Shown: piece by piece, positions 46,475-57,114 of the stretch
Layout of the letters: each line of letters starts with the position of its first letter
How positions within the stretch are numbered: the first letter of the stretch is position 1
Assembly (NCBI GenBank): GCA_947685225.1
Contig: CANTUV010000062.1
Span: forward strand, 11,490,501-11,554,500
Source of the DNA: Garcia nutans
Taxonomy: Eukaryota; Streptophyta; Magnoliopsida; Malpighiales; Euphorbiaceae
Reading direction: 5' to 3'
DNA: 64,000 nucleotides
Made by a program: the position numbers and the translations under genes
Notes under the pieces: generated by a model
What the model was told of the DNA's origin: nothing
The model's database searches: none
The model's input: only the letters and a program-made list of their open reading frames with translations

Positions 46475-47271
46475 GTCTTGCAGTAATGTCCAGCTATATG
46501 ACATTAAAGAAGCGCTAAATGGGAGGCAACCCATCGGTTTGCATTTCTTTTCATAGTTGTAATTTTATATTCAGCAATTTTGATTTTATGTTTGGTTTAA
46601 ATAAATGGAATGGGTGCTTTGATTTGTTTTTATTTTTCTAATGTGTTTTAGGGTTGATCGAAGAAGAGGTTTGCAATTTCTTTAAGATTTGGTGATATAA
46701 AATAAAATATAAAATATAAAATAAAATATAAAAAAGAGAGTCAAATGGCAGTGAGTGACACGACCACTTGACACGGCCAAGCCACTGGCCGTGTCAAGCC
46801 AAACCCAAAAGTCACCAATTTCCACAGACTCTGACATGGCCAACAAGCTTGGCCGTGTCACATGGGACACGGCCAAGCTTCACCCAATTTCCTTCTCTTT
46901 GTTTTTGCAAGCCCTTTTTCACAGAGTCAGACGCGCCCATGGGACACGGCCAAGTCACTGGCCGTGTCCCTCAAAACACATCAGACACGGCCAAGCTCAC
47001 CCAAGCTTGGCCGTGTCCCTTCAATTTTACACTTTAAAAACACATTTTTTGCACCTTTCGTTCATTCCAATCCCTAAATTTTTTTTTGCTTCCTCTCGCT
47101 CTCTCAACTCCTCTCTCCCAAAATCTCCATTGTTGTTCCTTTAAGCTTCCAAACTTCCATTAATTCTCAATTTCCTTCACCAAAACTGAAATTAATCCGT
47201 TCAATCTTCTTCTTCTCTCATAAAAATCAATTTAATCTGTTTAAGTTTCAAATTTTTTTAGATCTTTCAAT
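46475..47271 (+). other. Spacer between Athila pol and the post-pol ORF
   Basis: Just after pol is GCGCTAAATGGGAGGCAACCC (about 46513-46533), a sequence I recall as conserved after pol in Athila-type elements. Then comes AT-rich DNA, the hairpin array at 46748-47030 and a pyrimidine-rich leader-like stretch before the next ORF. Confidence 0.6.
46748..47030 (+). repeat. CACGGCC hairpin array in the Athila internal spacer
   Basis: It has about five GACACGGCC...GGCCGTGTC pairs. The segment GGGACACGGCCAAGTCACTG to AAGCTTGGCCGTGTCCC matches 39793-39870 of the LTR array almost base for base in layout. A hairpin array outside the LTR shows that it is not only an LTR feature. Confidence 0.9.
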
Positions 47272-48371
47272 ATGCCAAGAACGAAGATGGTGTCCCACCA
47301 TAAGAGGAAGCAACCTCCAACTGCAGCTGCATCTTCATCTTCCTCGTCTTCATCTTTAAAGAGAGCGAATCTTTTGGCTCGGGATTTCTTCCCGATGAGG
47401 TATGTAGTGATGAATCCCTTAATGCTCTTCATATTAGGGATAGATTTTATCGTTATGTTCAAAATCTTGGGTGGGAGAACCTAGTCTCCTTGCGACCTTT
47501 GCAATTTCAAGAGCTTACTTTGGAATTTTTGACATCTCTTAAGGTTGAAGGAGATGAACAAAAAATTTGCTCTAGGTTGAGTTTTAAATTGCTTGGGAAA
47601 TCATTTGTGGTTAGTATTGAACAACTGAATGTTATATTTGGTTTTCATCAACACGGTGAAAGGTCGGTACCTAAAGATTTTAAACAACAATTTGCTTGGG
47701 GAACATTGGGCTCGGGAACTTATGTGGCCAAATCGGCCAAAGTAACTAAATTGAGTAATCCCGTTTTGAGGTATTTGCATTGTTTTATGTCATGTGGATT
47801 CTTTGCTCGGAAGGAAAGCCCGGGTGTAGTGGAACTGAGTGAGCTCTTTTTCTTAGATTGTGCGTGTAATGCAGTACCTATTAGTTCCGGCTATTGGTTA
47901 GCCAATATTTTTGATAGTGTGGCAAACAAGAAAAAGGGAACTATTTGTATTGGAGGATTGGTTACCACATTGGCAACAACCCTTCTTGATGATTTTGACT
48001 CGAGTACCTGTCGTATGACTAAAATTACGGGTAATGATTCATTAGATTTGGCTACATTCGAGAAGATGCATATGGTGGTGCACAGGAGAGGGGCTTATAT
48101 GATGGCTTCAGCTGAGCCAGAAGTACCGGGGGGCAGACAAAAGAGAACACGAGTCCAGGAGGGGTCCGACTTCGATTCTCTTGATTTGGAAGAAGATGTT
48201 CCGGTCCCGGATAATCAAGAGATACTTAATAGGATTGAGGCACTGGAGAGCAAGGTAGATCGTAACCATGCTGCGGTCTTGCAACAGTTGGACCAAATAA
48301 ATAGCAACCTTGCTAAGATATTAAGTCTTCATCCTTCGGCTGCTTCATCATCACATCCTTTTTCACCGTAG
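47272..48371 (+). pseudogene. Athila post-pol ORF (env-like position), one frameshift
   Basis: It begins 'MPRTKMVSHHKRKQPP' with a poly-Ser stretch, and a single-base frameshift near 47385-47395 moves reading to the frame that stays open to 48371. The body ('LQFQELTLEFLTSLKVEGDE', 'LSFKLLGKSFVVSIEQLNVI', 'FGFHQHGE', 'RYLHCFMSCGFFARKE') matches the plant retrotransposon protein found after pol in Athila elements. The C-terminus has a probable coiled coil (LNRIEALESKVDRNHAAVLQ). I see no signal peptide or membrane segment, so calling it an envelope protein is not supported. The function of this family is unclear. Confidence 0.8.
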
Positions 48372-49640
48372 ATCTTTCGAGACAGTTCCTTACTTTCTTG
48401 TGTTTAGCATATTTTTGTTATTATTTTTCGTTTTTGTTTTTAATGTTAACATTTTATATTTTGGATATTTTATTTTATATATTGTATTTTGTTTTTGAAC
48501 ATTTACTGTTTGTGATGAAAAGTTAGGGTTTGCCTCACAGAGGAACGATGGAAAACAGATTGTACTTTAACTCTTTTTATTATCCTTGATTCCATTGAGG
48601 ACAATGTCATTTATAAGTGTGGGGTAATCTTTAAGCTTTTCTTTAATTCTTGTTTTGTTTGTCGTTGTGTGTTATATTGTGCGTTATGCATGGCATAATT
48701 ATTGAAAACTTATTGACTTTTCTGTGATTCTAGCATTATATTTTAGACTTTAGTATCAGCATAGAGATTAGCATTTGAATTCATTCAGGATCAATTTTCA
48801 CATTCTGCAATTCATGACATATAAATCTTTGAGAACCCACCTTTGTGAGTTTTGACATCTCTAGAATTCATATAATGAATGAATTCTGCATTTGAATTCA
48901 TTCATTGATTTTCTTTTCTTAAGTGTGCACCTTCATGATTTTGCATCTCTAGAGCTTGCTTTTGCATACTAATTGAACTCACATTATGATTTCATCTCAA
49001 GTTTTAAAATGATGAAGGCAAATTAGGTTAGCCCTTTAGCTTAAAAAGACCTCCCTTGATTATGAATTCCTTAGTGAGCCAAGTTGAGCCTTTGACTTTT
49101 TCTTGATTGATCAACATAATTCTCAACTTAACATTTTCTTATTATCATCATACCTGCATTAAAGAATGAAGTTCTTATGATATGACAATAGGGTGGTTTA
49201 ATTCATAAGTGTGGAGTAAGCAATAAAGTAAAAAAAAAACAAAAATAGTATTGCTATTTGGGGTTGAAATGCATACTTTGCACATTGTATTTGACTAAGA
49301 GTCGATTATTCTTTTCCTCTGTATTTTAAGCTAGATGTTCCATGCAATTTTATATTTTGAAAATATATATATATATTAAAAAAAAGAAAGATAATAAAAA
49401 GAAAATAAAAGAGAAAATAAAAGAGATGATATATATAGACATATACAGAATTCATATGTTTTCTAGCATTAGAGGAATGTCGACTCATGTACTTTTCTTT
49501 AAGTATGCAAGTATGTGAGATTATCGATTGGAATGAACCTTTTGATGATGAACAAGGATGAACTATAGCTCTTGAATTTCCAAATTTTGGATTGGAGTGA
49601 AGGGATTGTGCTTGAAACTTTGAAATCACTTCAATTGGTT
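48372..49640 (+). other. 3' non-coding end of the Athila element
   Basis: It contains CATTGAGGACAATG...TAAGTGTGGGG (about 48593-48627), a block that follows the last ORF in Athila-type elements, and further AAGTGTGGAG near 49208. Then come A-rich and AT-rich stretches. No polypurine tract and 3' LTR like 39330-40958 were found, so the element lost its 3' end. Confidence 0.55.
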
Positions 49641-50133
49641 CAAAAGTTATAAAAAAATGAAACTTTAGGGCTTAAGGATTCTCTTGAACTACATTGGAAC
49701 ATGCTAAAAAGCTGAAATCAAAGTATTTTAGTGGCTGAAAGTGGAGGAAAAAAATAAAGGGAGTGAAGAATGATTGGTGGATAGTTGATGATGTTGAAAA
49801 ATGAAGGGGAGAGGGGTATTTATAAGGTTTTAGGGATGAAGTGATATGGTTTGCTAAAGATTTAGGTAGGAAGGAACAATTTTGGATGAAAGTGATCAAA
49901 TAGGATAAGGTTAGATCGATTGAGATGAGAATAAAATTTTAAAATTTAAACAAAATATGATCAAATTATGCCCATTTATAATTAACCACTGCACATGGTC
50001 ATGGACTATCCACATAATCTGTTATTGATTATGTGGATATTTGGGTTGTGGTTTAGCTAAAATGGGCTTATCCACATAATTGTTTAAGACTTCTGTATGG
50101 TGAATTCGAGCCTCTGTTAGGGCCTTAATAGTT
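49641..50133 (-). other. Unassigned segment with a promoter-like TATA box
   Basis: On the minus strand ACCTTATAAATACCCCTCTC (about 49816-49835) looks like a strong TATA box followed by a pyrimidine-rich leader. This could be part of a truncated LTR in minus orientation. No coding sequence or matching ends were found. Confidence 0.35.
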
Positions 50134-51753
50134 TGTTGCCTTAACTGTAAGTGCACAAGTCATTAACAAATAATATAATAGTAAGTTGAGTATCATTCTC
50201 ACGAGAAAGATAATTTTAAGTTCTAAACCATTAAAATTATTATCATTTGGATAAAAGAAGTTAGATTTAGAATTAAGAATAAATTAACTAAAAAAATGAA
50301 ATGCTTTAGGTTTTATTTTGATGATGAACTTAAGGAAGGCCACATTAATTAATTTACTATGAGTTTTCTAAAGTATTGATTTAATATAAGTTCTCTTTGA
50401 TTATTGGCTGAATTTTTCTTAATCAAGCTTTAGTCTCTTTCAAGTACTAAAACTAATATTAAATTTAACTTTATGTCTACTCTTGTAATCGTAAGTAATC
50501 AAACTAATTCATTAAGCCTTGTGAAAATCTTATATTAACCTCTTAAGTGTTTACCTTATCTCTAAATGAAAATTTAACTTAAGATTGTTGCCTCTTTAAA
50601 CTAATGTTATGCTTTTGCTCTTGATTCATCATATAACATCTCTATTTAATTAATTATTGGCTAGATACTTAATGCATTAAAATTTAAGATAACAAATTAA
50701 TCAAAGGATAAACTTAATTCAATCAAATCAGCATTAATTACTCCATTGTAAAATTAATCTAAGTGACCAACCCTAAATAGAAATTTAGTTCTTCATAATA
50801 GAAATATAATCAAAATAATAATTAAAAGTAATAATTGTAAACATAGTAGTTCAAAGAAACTAAAAAAAAAAATCAAACTCTTATTCTTCTTCGGATTGAT
50901 GAAGAGTTCCACTTAAACTTGAATCTTCCTCTTGAACTAAGCTTTACTCTCCTTTCCAAGTAACTCTAATCAAACTATTATAGTTTTGAAGTAATTCTTA
51001 TAATGGATCATTCATCCATGAAGCTTGAAGAATACATGCTTATATAGAAGTTTGGAGGGCTTCTTTTCACAGTGGGTAATAATTTCAATCAACTTCACCC
51101 CAAAACATAAAAGACTTTTCTCCTTAAAATTAGGTACCTACCACTTTTATGTTCCCGTGGGCATTGCTTTTAGTGCCATGGTCATGGCTTAGTAGATAAG
51201 TACTGTCTCATTAACTTTTCAGTGTCTTTTTGTTTCCCACGGGCATGAATTTCAATTGGCTTATGTAACTTTTGGCTTTTCTCTTCTTTTTCCCTTTTGG
51301 GTAGTGAGCATTTGGATCCACGGTTATGGGATTTTGATTGCCACAGGCGTGGGATTAGTTCAGCTTCTAGAGTTCCATCTTCCTTATTTTTTTTTGTCTC
51401 TTTTGGGCAGTGAATAATTGTATCCTACGGGCATGGCTAGTGATTGCCATGGTCATGGGTGTTGAATCTCCTCTAGAATTTTCACTTTCCCTTCTCTTCT
51501 TGTTTTGGCATATTCAATTGAAAGTCCATGGTTGTGGGAGTTAAAAGTCATAGGTGCGACAATTGATTTCTCTACATTTTTGCCCATTTTCTCCAGTTTT
51601 GTATAACTTTTAGTTAGAATCTTGTATATTTACTTTTCATGCTTAAATAAGGGAATTTCAACTTTCAAAAAGAAAATACATCAAATTTAATTGAAAATGA
51701 TTAAAAATAAATTTAGAATAGTCCAATATATTTATCAAAATTTGATTCTATCA
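50134..51753 (-). mobile_element. 3' LTR of a second Athila-like element, minus strand
   Basis: On the minus strand the LTR begins TGATAGAATCAAATTTTG and ends ACTTACAGTTAAGGCAACA, 1620 bp. Upstream of its start on that strand is TTGCTTGAGGACAAACAATG followed by GTTTAAG, the block that follows the last Athila ORF, so this is the 3' LTR. Its end (GCAACA) matches that of the LTR at 39330-40958. It contains its own set of short inverted words (CCATGGTCATGG, CACGGGCATG; 51150-51560). Confidence 0.75.
51150..51560 (-). repeat. CCATGG / CCCGTGGGCAT repeat cluster in the minus-strand LTR
   Basis: Words such as CCCGTGGGCAT, GCCATGGTCATGG, CCCACGGGCATG, CCTACGGGCATGG and CCATGGTTGTGGGAG recur about every 100-150 bp. 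The layout, paired CCACGGGCATGG and CCATGGTCATGG words in an LTR, parallels the CACGGCC arrays although the sequence differs. Confidence 0.75.
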
Positions 51754-53177
51754 ACTCTTTCGAACTTAAACCATTGTTTGTCCTCAAGCAATCCTTCATA
51801 ATAAAATTCAGTACATGTCATATTTATATACAAAAATTTAAACATTTAAAATTAAAAAATAATCTAAATTTAGCTCCATAACCATCCTTACTTCATTCTT
51901 ACCTTTTTTGCTCAAGAAATTTAATCAAATATAACCAATTATTAAACATTTAGATAAACATTTGTTTATAAAGATTTTATTTATTAGCATATGCATGTTT
52001 AATTGAGTTTTCTCCACTAATAGACCTTACTATCTCAAGAAAAATCAAAAGGTCTTTATAAACTTATAATGTGGTCTATTAGGGTTTTACCTAAAACAAT
52101 GCTTAATGAGAACTTTTGGATTTCTTATTTTCTAAATTAACTTCAAACTTAGCTCTTCTTTTGAGAATGTTCCATTCTTTCCTTGGTATAGTTTGCTCCT
52201 CTTTGTTTGATATATTGAGAGAATTGACATTTATTTATTCATTTATTTTTTCTTCTTTTTTTTAAAAAAATATATGTAATATTAATGGATTCTCCCCAAA
52301 CTTTAAAATTTGACAAAGGATCCTTAAATAAATGGAAATTCTATTATGAGCATGAAATAGGAGGAAGAAAAAATAGAAAATAATTAACCCAAAATAAGTA
52401 GTAAATTAGGGCTTATTTTTTAAAAGAACCGAAAGCTAAAAATTTAATTTTTACAGCTTAAAGGGGAAAAACTAGATGTAATGTTTAATTTTCGATAGAT
52501 ATAAGATTTTTGATTAAACAAATATGCCTAGAGCATCTTTCTTTTTACTTAGCAAGATTTAATTTCACCTCAAAAGCTTTTTAAACATATTCTAGGCCTA
52601 TAAAAATTAATTTTTAAAAGAGTATGCCTTTTTCTAAAATTTTACAATTAATCACTTTTAATTAAACTCAAGAGCTCCATCAGTTCAAAATCCATAAATC
52701 ATAATTATTTTGCTAAAATTTTGATTGAAAAATTTTTAAAATTTTAAAAGAAAAATTTGAGTATATAAAACAACATATAAAGCTTAGTCTATTATGAAGT
52801 AAAACAACAAATAAGAAAATTATATATATATATATATTAATCAAATAAAGTTAAATTAAAGTATTCAATAAAAATCCAAAACAAACATCCCAAAACCTAA
52901 AACATAAACATAGTATAATATCCATCATCCACAAACATAATAAATTATCTAAAACAAAGCATCAAAATGTCCAATATATAAAAACCAAGTACTTAGATAA
53001 ATAAGTTTCAGGTAAACTCCCTCAAAATTTAGAAACCATTGTCTTCAGTGGTCACCATCACCTGGAGGAGGGGACTACTGCTACGATGGCAGGTAGTGCA
53101 ATCCAAATTGGGTAAAGAAACTATTAATTTGCTTGCTTAATCCCTTTATTTGCCTGGAGACTGTATGAACTTCTTGC
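51754..53177 (-). mobile_element. 3' internal end of the minus-strand Athila-like element
   Basis: It is mostly AT-rich non-coding DNA, as after the last ORF of Athila. At the far end (about 53095-53177) the minus strand reads 'VHTVSRQIKGLSKQINSFFT', then 'QFGLHYLPS', the likely coiled-coil C-terminus of a post-pol ORF like 47272-48371. It is cut off at the SINE cluster starting near 53178. Confidence 0.6.
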
Positions 53178-53939
53178 TCTGTAACGACCCCACTAGCACA
53201 GTCTTACAACAGCTGGTCTATTGGGCCTTTGCTCCCGTAGGTGGACCGTAGTCCCAGCTCTCAACCCAGCAGGCTGCCACAGTACTCGTTCACCTCACGG
53301 CTCCTGAGCAGGAATTTGTTAATTTGGCCTCAAATGAGGTCGCCTCCCTCATTCGAACCCATAGCCTCCTCCCTTTTAACTGTAACGACCCCACTAGCAC
53401 AGTCTTACGACAGCTGGTCTATTGGGCCTTTTCTCCCATAGGTGGACCGTAGTCCCAGCCCTCAATCCAGCAGGCCGCCACAATACTGAACTGCACTCGC
53501 GGGCCCTCCAGTAGGATTTGTTTATTTGGCTCCCAAAGGAGTCGCCTCCCCGGATCGAACACCTGACCTCTCCCTTAAGAGAGCCAACGAGCACAATCCA
53601 ATACCATTTCTACCAGTGGTAGAAATCGTACTCGTTCATCTCATGGTTTCCTCTTAAGGGAGGAGGTCATGGGTTCGAATGAGAGAGGCGACCTCATTTG
53701 AGGCCAAATAAACAAATTCCTGCCCGGGAGCCGTGAGGTGAACGGTGCCTTTTTAACTGTAACAACCCCACTAGCATAGTCTTACGACAGCTGGTCTATT
53801 GGGCCTTTTCTCCTGTAGGTGGACCGTAGTCCCAGCCCTCAACCCAGCAGGCCGCCACAGTACTCGTTCATCTCACGGCTCCCGAGAAGGAATTTGTTAA
53901 TTTGGCCTCAAATGAGGTCGCCTCCCTCAGTCGAACCCA
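53178..53939. repeat. Cluster of four SINE-like units, one inverted
   Basis: Three minus-strand units (about 53178-53381, 53382-53608 and 53758-53939) and one plus-strand unit (about 53609-53757) share sequence. Read on its sense strand, a unit has TGGTAGAAAT (A-box-like), GGGTTCGAATG or GTGTTCGATCC (B-box-like), then GGCGACC and CCAAATAAACAAATTCCT, and ends GGGGTCGTTACAG. The boxes and spacing suggest a tRNA-derived SINE. At the head-to-head junction is a 21-bp palindrome with arms ATTTCTACCA and TGGTAGAAAT (about 53607-53627). The third minus unit is cut by the chromovirus LTR. Confidence 0.65.
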
Positions 53940-56900
53940 CATCCAAAATTTTTAAAAATTTCTAATTTTTGGAAAATTTGATAAAATAAATTATAATTTA
54001 AAAGGATAAATTAAATTAATAGTTTTAAATGAAAAATGAAGGGATTTTAAATGAAAAAGTGGAATATATATATATGATATATATGCAAAATATATATAAC
54101 ATATATAAAAGTCAACACTTTTTTAAAAGAAAATGGTATTTTGGTAATTAAATCTTATAAATTCAAAATTAATAAAATAATACAAAAACAAATTAATTTT
54201 GAATGGAAGAGAGAAATTAAGACTTTTAATTTATTAAAAAAATAATTAAATAATTAAATATTAAATTATTTTAATATATATATATATGTGGTTAAAAAAA
54301 GATGAGAAGGAAAGAATATTTAAAAGTCTTATTCTTCTTCTTCTTCTTCTTCTTCTTCTCAAGAATGTGGCTTCCATGGATGATTGAAGACCAAGGATTT
54401 TGCTTCTTCCATACTCCATAAATTGAAGGAATTAACAAGTTTCAAGTGGATTTTTGGTGATTTCCACCAAAATTAGTAAGTTTCCATCTCTTTTCTTTGA
54501 ATTCCTTAGAAATTTAGATTATGTGAGAGTTTAGATTTTTATGTAGTATGCTATAATTGTTGGAATTGGTGTGTATGATGTTATTTTGGGTAGTTAACAA
54601 TGATTCTAAGGTTATATTGAAGAGATGATGGAGTTTGGTTAAAGAATGGTGAAGAGAGAATTTAGGGTTATGGATTTTTGGGGTTTTGAAAACATGAATT
54701 TTAATTGTGTAAATTGATTCCAAATGAGTTGTTTTGATTCATAAACAAGTATTTTAAAGTCAAATATTGGATTTGGTGGTGTTGGGTTGGAGTTTGAGAA
54801 TGGAAGTGGAGATTTAGGGTTTTGGAAAAGTGATTTTCAAAAGTGGTTGAATTGTGTGATTTTATTTGTTTAAGCATGTTGTTTAGTGTTAAAAGTGATG
54901 AATATAAGCTTGGAATGAGTAATGGATTGTGTTGGAATGGAAAACCTTCAATGGGGGAATGTTAGGCCATTTTTGAGATTTTGTATATAAGAGTGTATTT
55001 TTATAATGTAAATGATTTAAATGTATTAAAATATGTTTTTAATAATATAAATAAACTTAAAACACTAATTTAATTGTAGTAGAATGGAATTCTAATGTTG
55101 AAGTAAGGAAAGGCTAAATTTTTGGAAATTTGTAGGAGTGATGTGTAATTATGATTTAATGTTGGAAATACCATTAAATGTGATACTAAATGATTTTTGC
55201 TATCACATTTGGTTTAGGCATTGAGGGAGATTTATTTGCTTCATCCAAGTGGTGAAGGGCAAGTTAGAAAAATTGGATTGAAGGTTGTTTTTAGCTTGTT
55301 TTGGGTTGCTAGTGGAAATAATGTTGGAAATACCATTAAATGTGATACAAACTTTGAATATAATGTTTATATTTGCATAACATTTGGACTTAACACATTT
55401 TGGTTGAAAAATGTGTTAATCTACTTGGTTCATTGATTGTGTATGAATAATATGCTATGACATTTGTAATGTCATATATGTGTTAAATACATTGTGAAAA
55501 GCCATTGATAATGGCTAATTTGTGTAACATGTGAAATATGCTTATTATGTGAAAATACCCAAAGTAATTGGGTAATGTGTTGTGAATGCAACAATGAGAT
55601 ATGTGTAATAATGAAATGAATTGATATTGATAAAAATGAGAAAAGTGAGAAAAATGAGAAAGATGTGAAAAATGAGAAAAATGAGAAAAAAAATGTGAAA
55701 ATAAGGCAATGTGCCTAGATTGAATATGTGACAAAAAGAAAGAGATTAATAATGAGAAAAATGAATAAATTGTGTGCCTAGTATGTTATTCAATTTTCAG
55801 AGTTCTGCGTTTGGCGGCATGCCTATGATTGCCTACGGGCTATACGCTGGAATGGTGAAAAGACTGGGTCGTAAGCCAGGCCAGCTGATAAATATGATGT
55901 TTTTGGGGTGAAAAGACTGGGTTGTAAGTCTCAAAAACTGTAGCAGTCTAGCCGAGTTGAGGACCAAGATACTGGGGCCTAAGGGTCTAGCCGGGTTGAG
56001 GTCCAAGAGACTGGGGCTGTTACATTATCCATGAATATATATATTGCCTACGGGGCTAGACACATGGTGTCATTATGGACCAAAGCAGTAACTCTGAAAT
56101 TTGAATAGCATATTAGATCCTTTTTGGGCCCATGCTTGTCTTTGTTTTACTGTGAATTATGAATTATGATACAATTGAGTAATATAATATTATGAGTTGT
56201 GCTTATGAATTATTTGAAAAATATAAGAAAGTGGATTGATGTGACATTTATATGCATTGTGCATTTGGTATTGCATTGAGTTATATTATTATTATCAAAG
56301 TTTGTATGACTAGGTTTCGGCTTAGCACGATTGTTTCCATCGCGCAGGTGACAGGGTAGACCCAGTTGAGCAAGAGAGTTCTTCTAGACCAGGTCGAGTC
56401 TAGACTTATAGTTGAGCTTGTAGAGTTGCTATCGAGATCAGAAACACTGCCAGCAACATGTATATATTTTTATGTTATTGTACATTTTGAGTTTTATGCA
56501 TAATATATTATGTTTTGAATTTTATGTATTGTATATTATAAAGAATGTTTGGGACAATGTATTTGAAATGGGAGAGTAAGTGTACTTTAAATTATATATA
56601 TCTATATGTATAAATGTTTGAGAAAATTGGTGAAATTGAGAAGTATGGTTGAGAGGGTGATTGGAAATTATTGGGAGTGTTTTCTTTTTGCATGTTGAGT
56701 AATTGCTAAATTTTGGGATATCCAAAATACAGACAAAACTCTGGCGAATTGTTTCCAGAGATTTTTATATATATTATTTATTTTGGGTTCTTATAACAAG
56801 TAAATAATATTTATATTCTATTTAATTTTTATATATTTAGAATTTGAATTTTTAAATTGGAAATGTAAAAAAAAATTAGTAAATCCGTTTGTGACATTTT

Positions 56901-56972
56901 TGTACCGTATATACGTATTTTACATATGCTAGAAATATGTTTTGTACGTATATAGGGTATAAGGGTGTTACA
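53940..56972 (+). mobile_element. 5' LTR of a Tekay/Del-like chromovirus
   Basis: It begins ACATCCAAAATT, where the matching 3' LTR has TATAACATCCAAAATT, so the first few bases are lost or altered at the junction with the SINE cluster. It ends AAGGGTGTTACA, seven bases before a primer-binding site, and is about 3.03 kb. A possible TATA-like ATATTTAAAAG (54316-54326) precedes a TTC microsatellite (about 54337-54360). Repeat units with AGACTGGG and GGGTTGAGG lie at about 55850-56020 and the conserved GC-rich motif at 56318-56350. It differs from the 3' LTR by scattered substitutions and a few indels. Confidence 0.92.
56318..56350 (+). promoter_or_regulatory. Conserved GC-rich LTR motif ending CGCGCAGGT (copy 3)
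   Basis: CGGCTTAGCACGATTG and CATCGCGCAGGTG match the motif in the two left-hand LTRs, 622 bp before this LTR end. The 3' LTR copy would lie beyond the window. Confidence 0.55.
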
Positions 56973-56979
56973 TTTGTTT

Positions 56980-56992
56980 TGGTATCAAAGCC
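56980..56992 (+). other. Primer-binding site of the chromovirus (initiator tRNA-Met)
   Basis: TGGTATCAAAGCC lies seven bases after the LTR end and differs by one base from the initiator tRNA-Met complement TGGTATCAGAGCC. Confidence 0.85.
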
Positions 56993-57114
56993 TAGGTTTG
57001 AGGTTCTCGACCTAGGTGGGTATGATAGAGAGAAAATGGGAGATTTGAAAAATAGTTTTTAATTGTAATACATGCATTGGCACTGGCAGTTTCTGATCTC
57101 TGATATAGTATTTT

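Noticed and set aside
47272..48371. Envelope glycoprotein in the Athila element
   Set aside because: No signal peptide, membrane segment or cysteine pattern is seen; only the position after pol is env-like.
53600..53720. tRNA gene suggested by GGGTTCGAATG
   Set aside because: Only box-like sequences are present; no cloverleaf can be built and the unit is repeated, so SINE-like is more likely.
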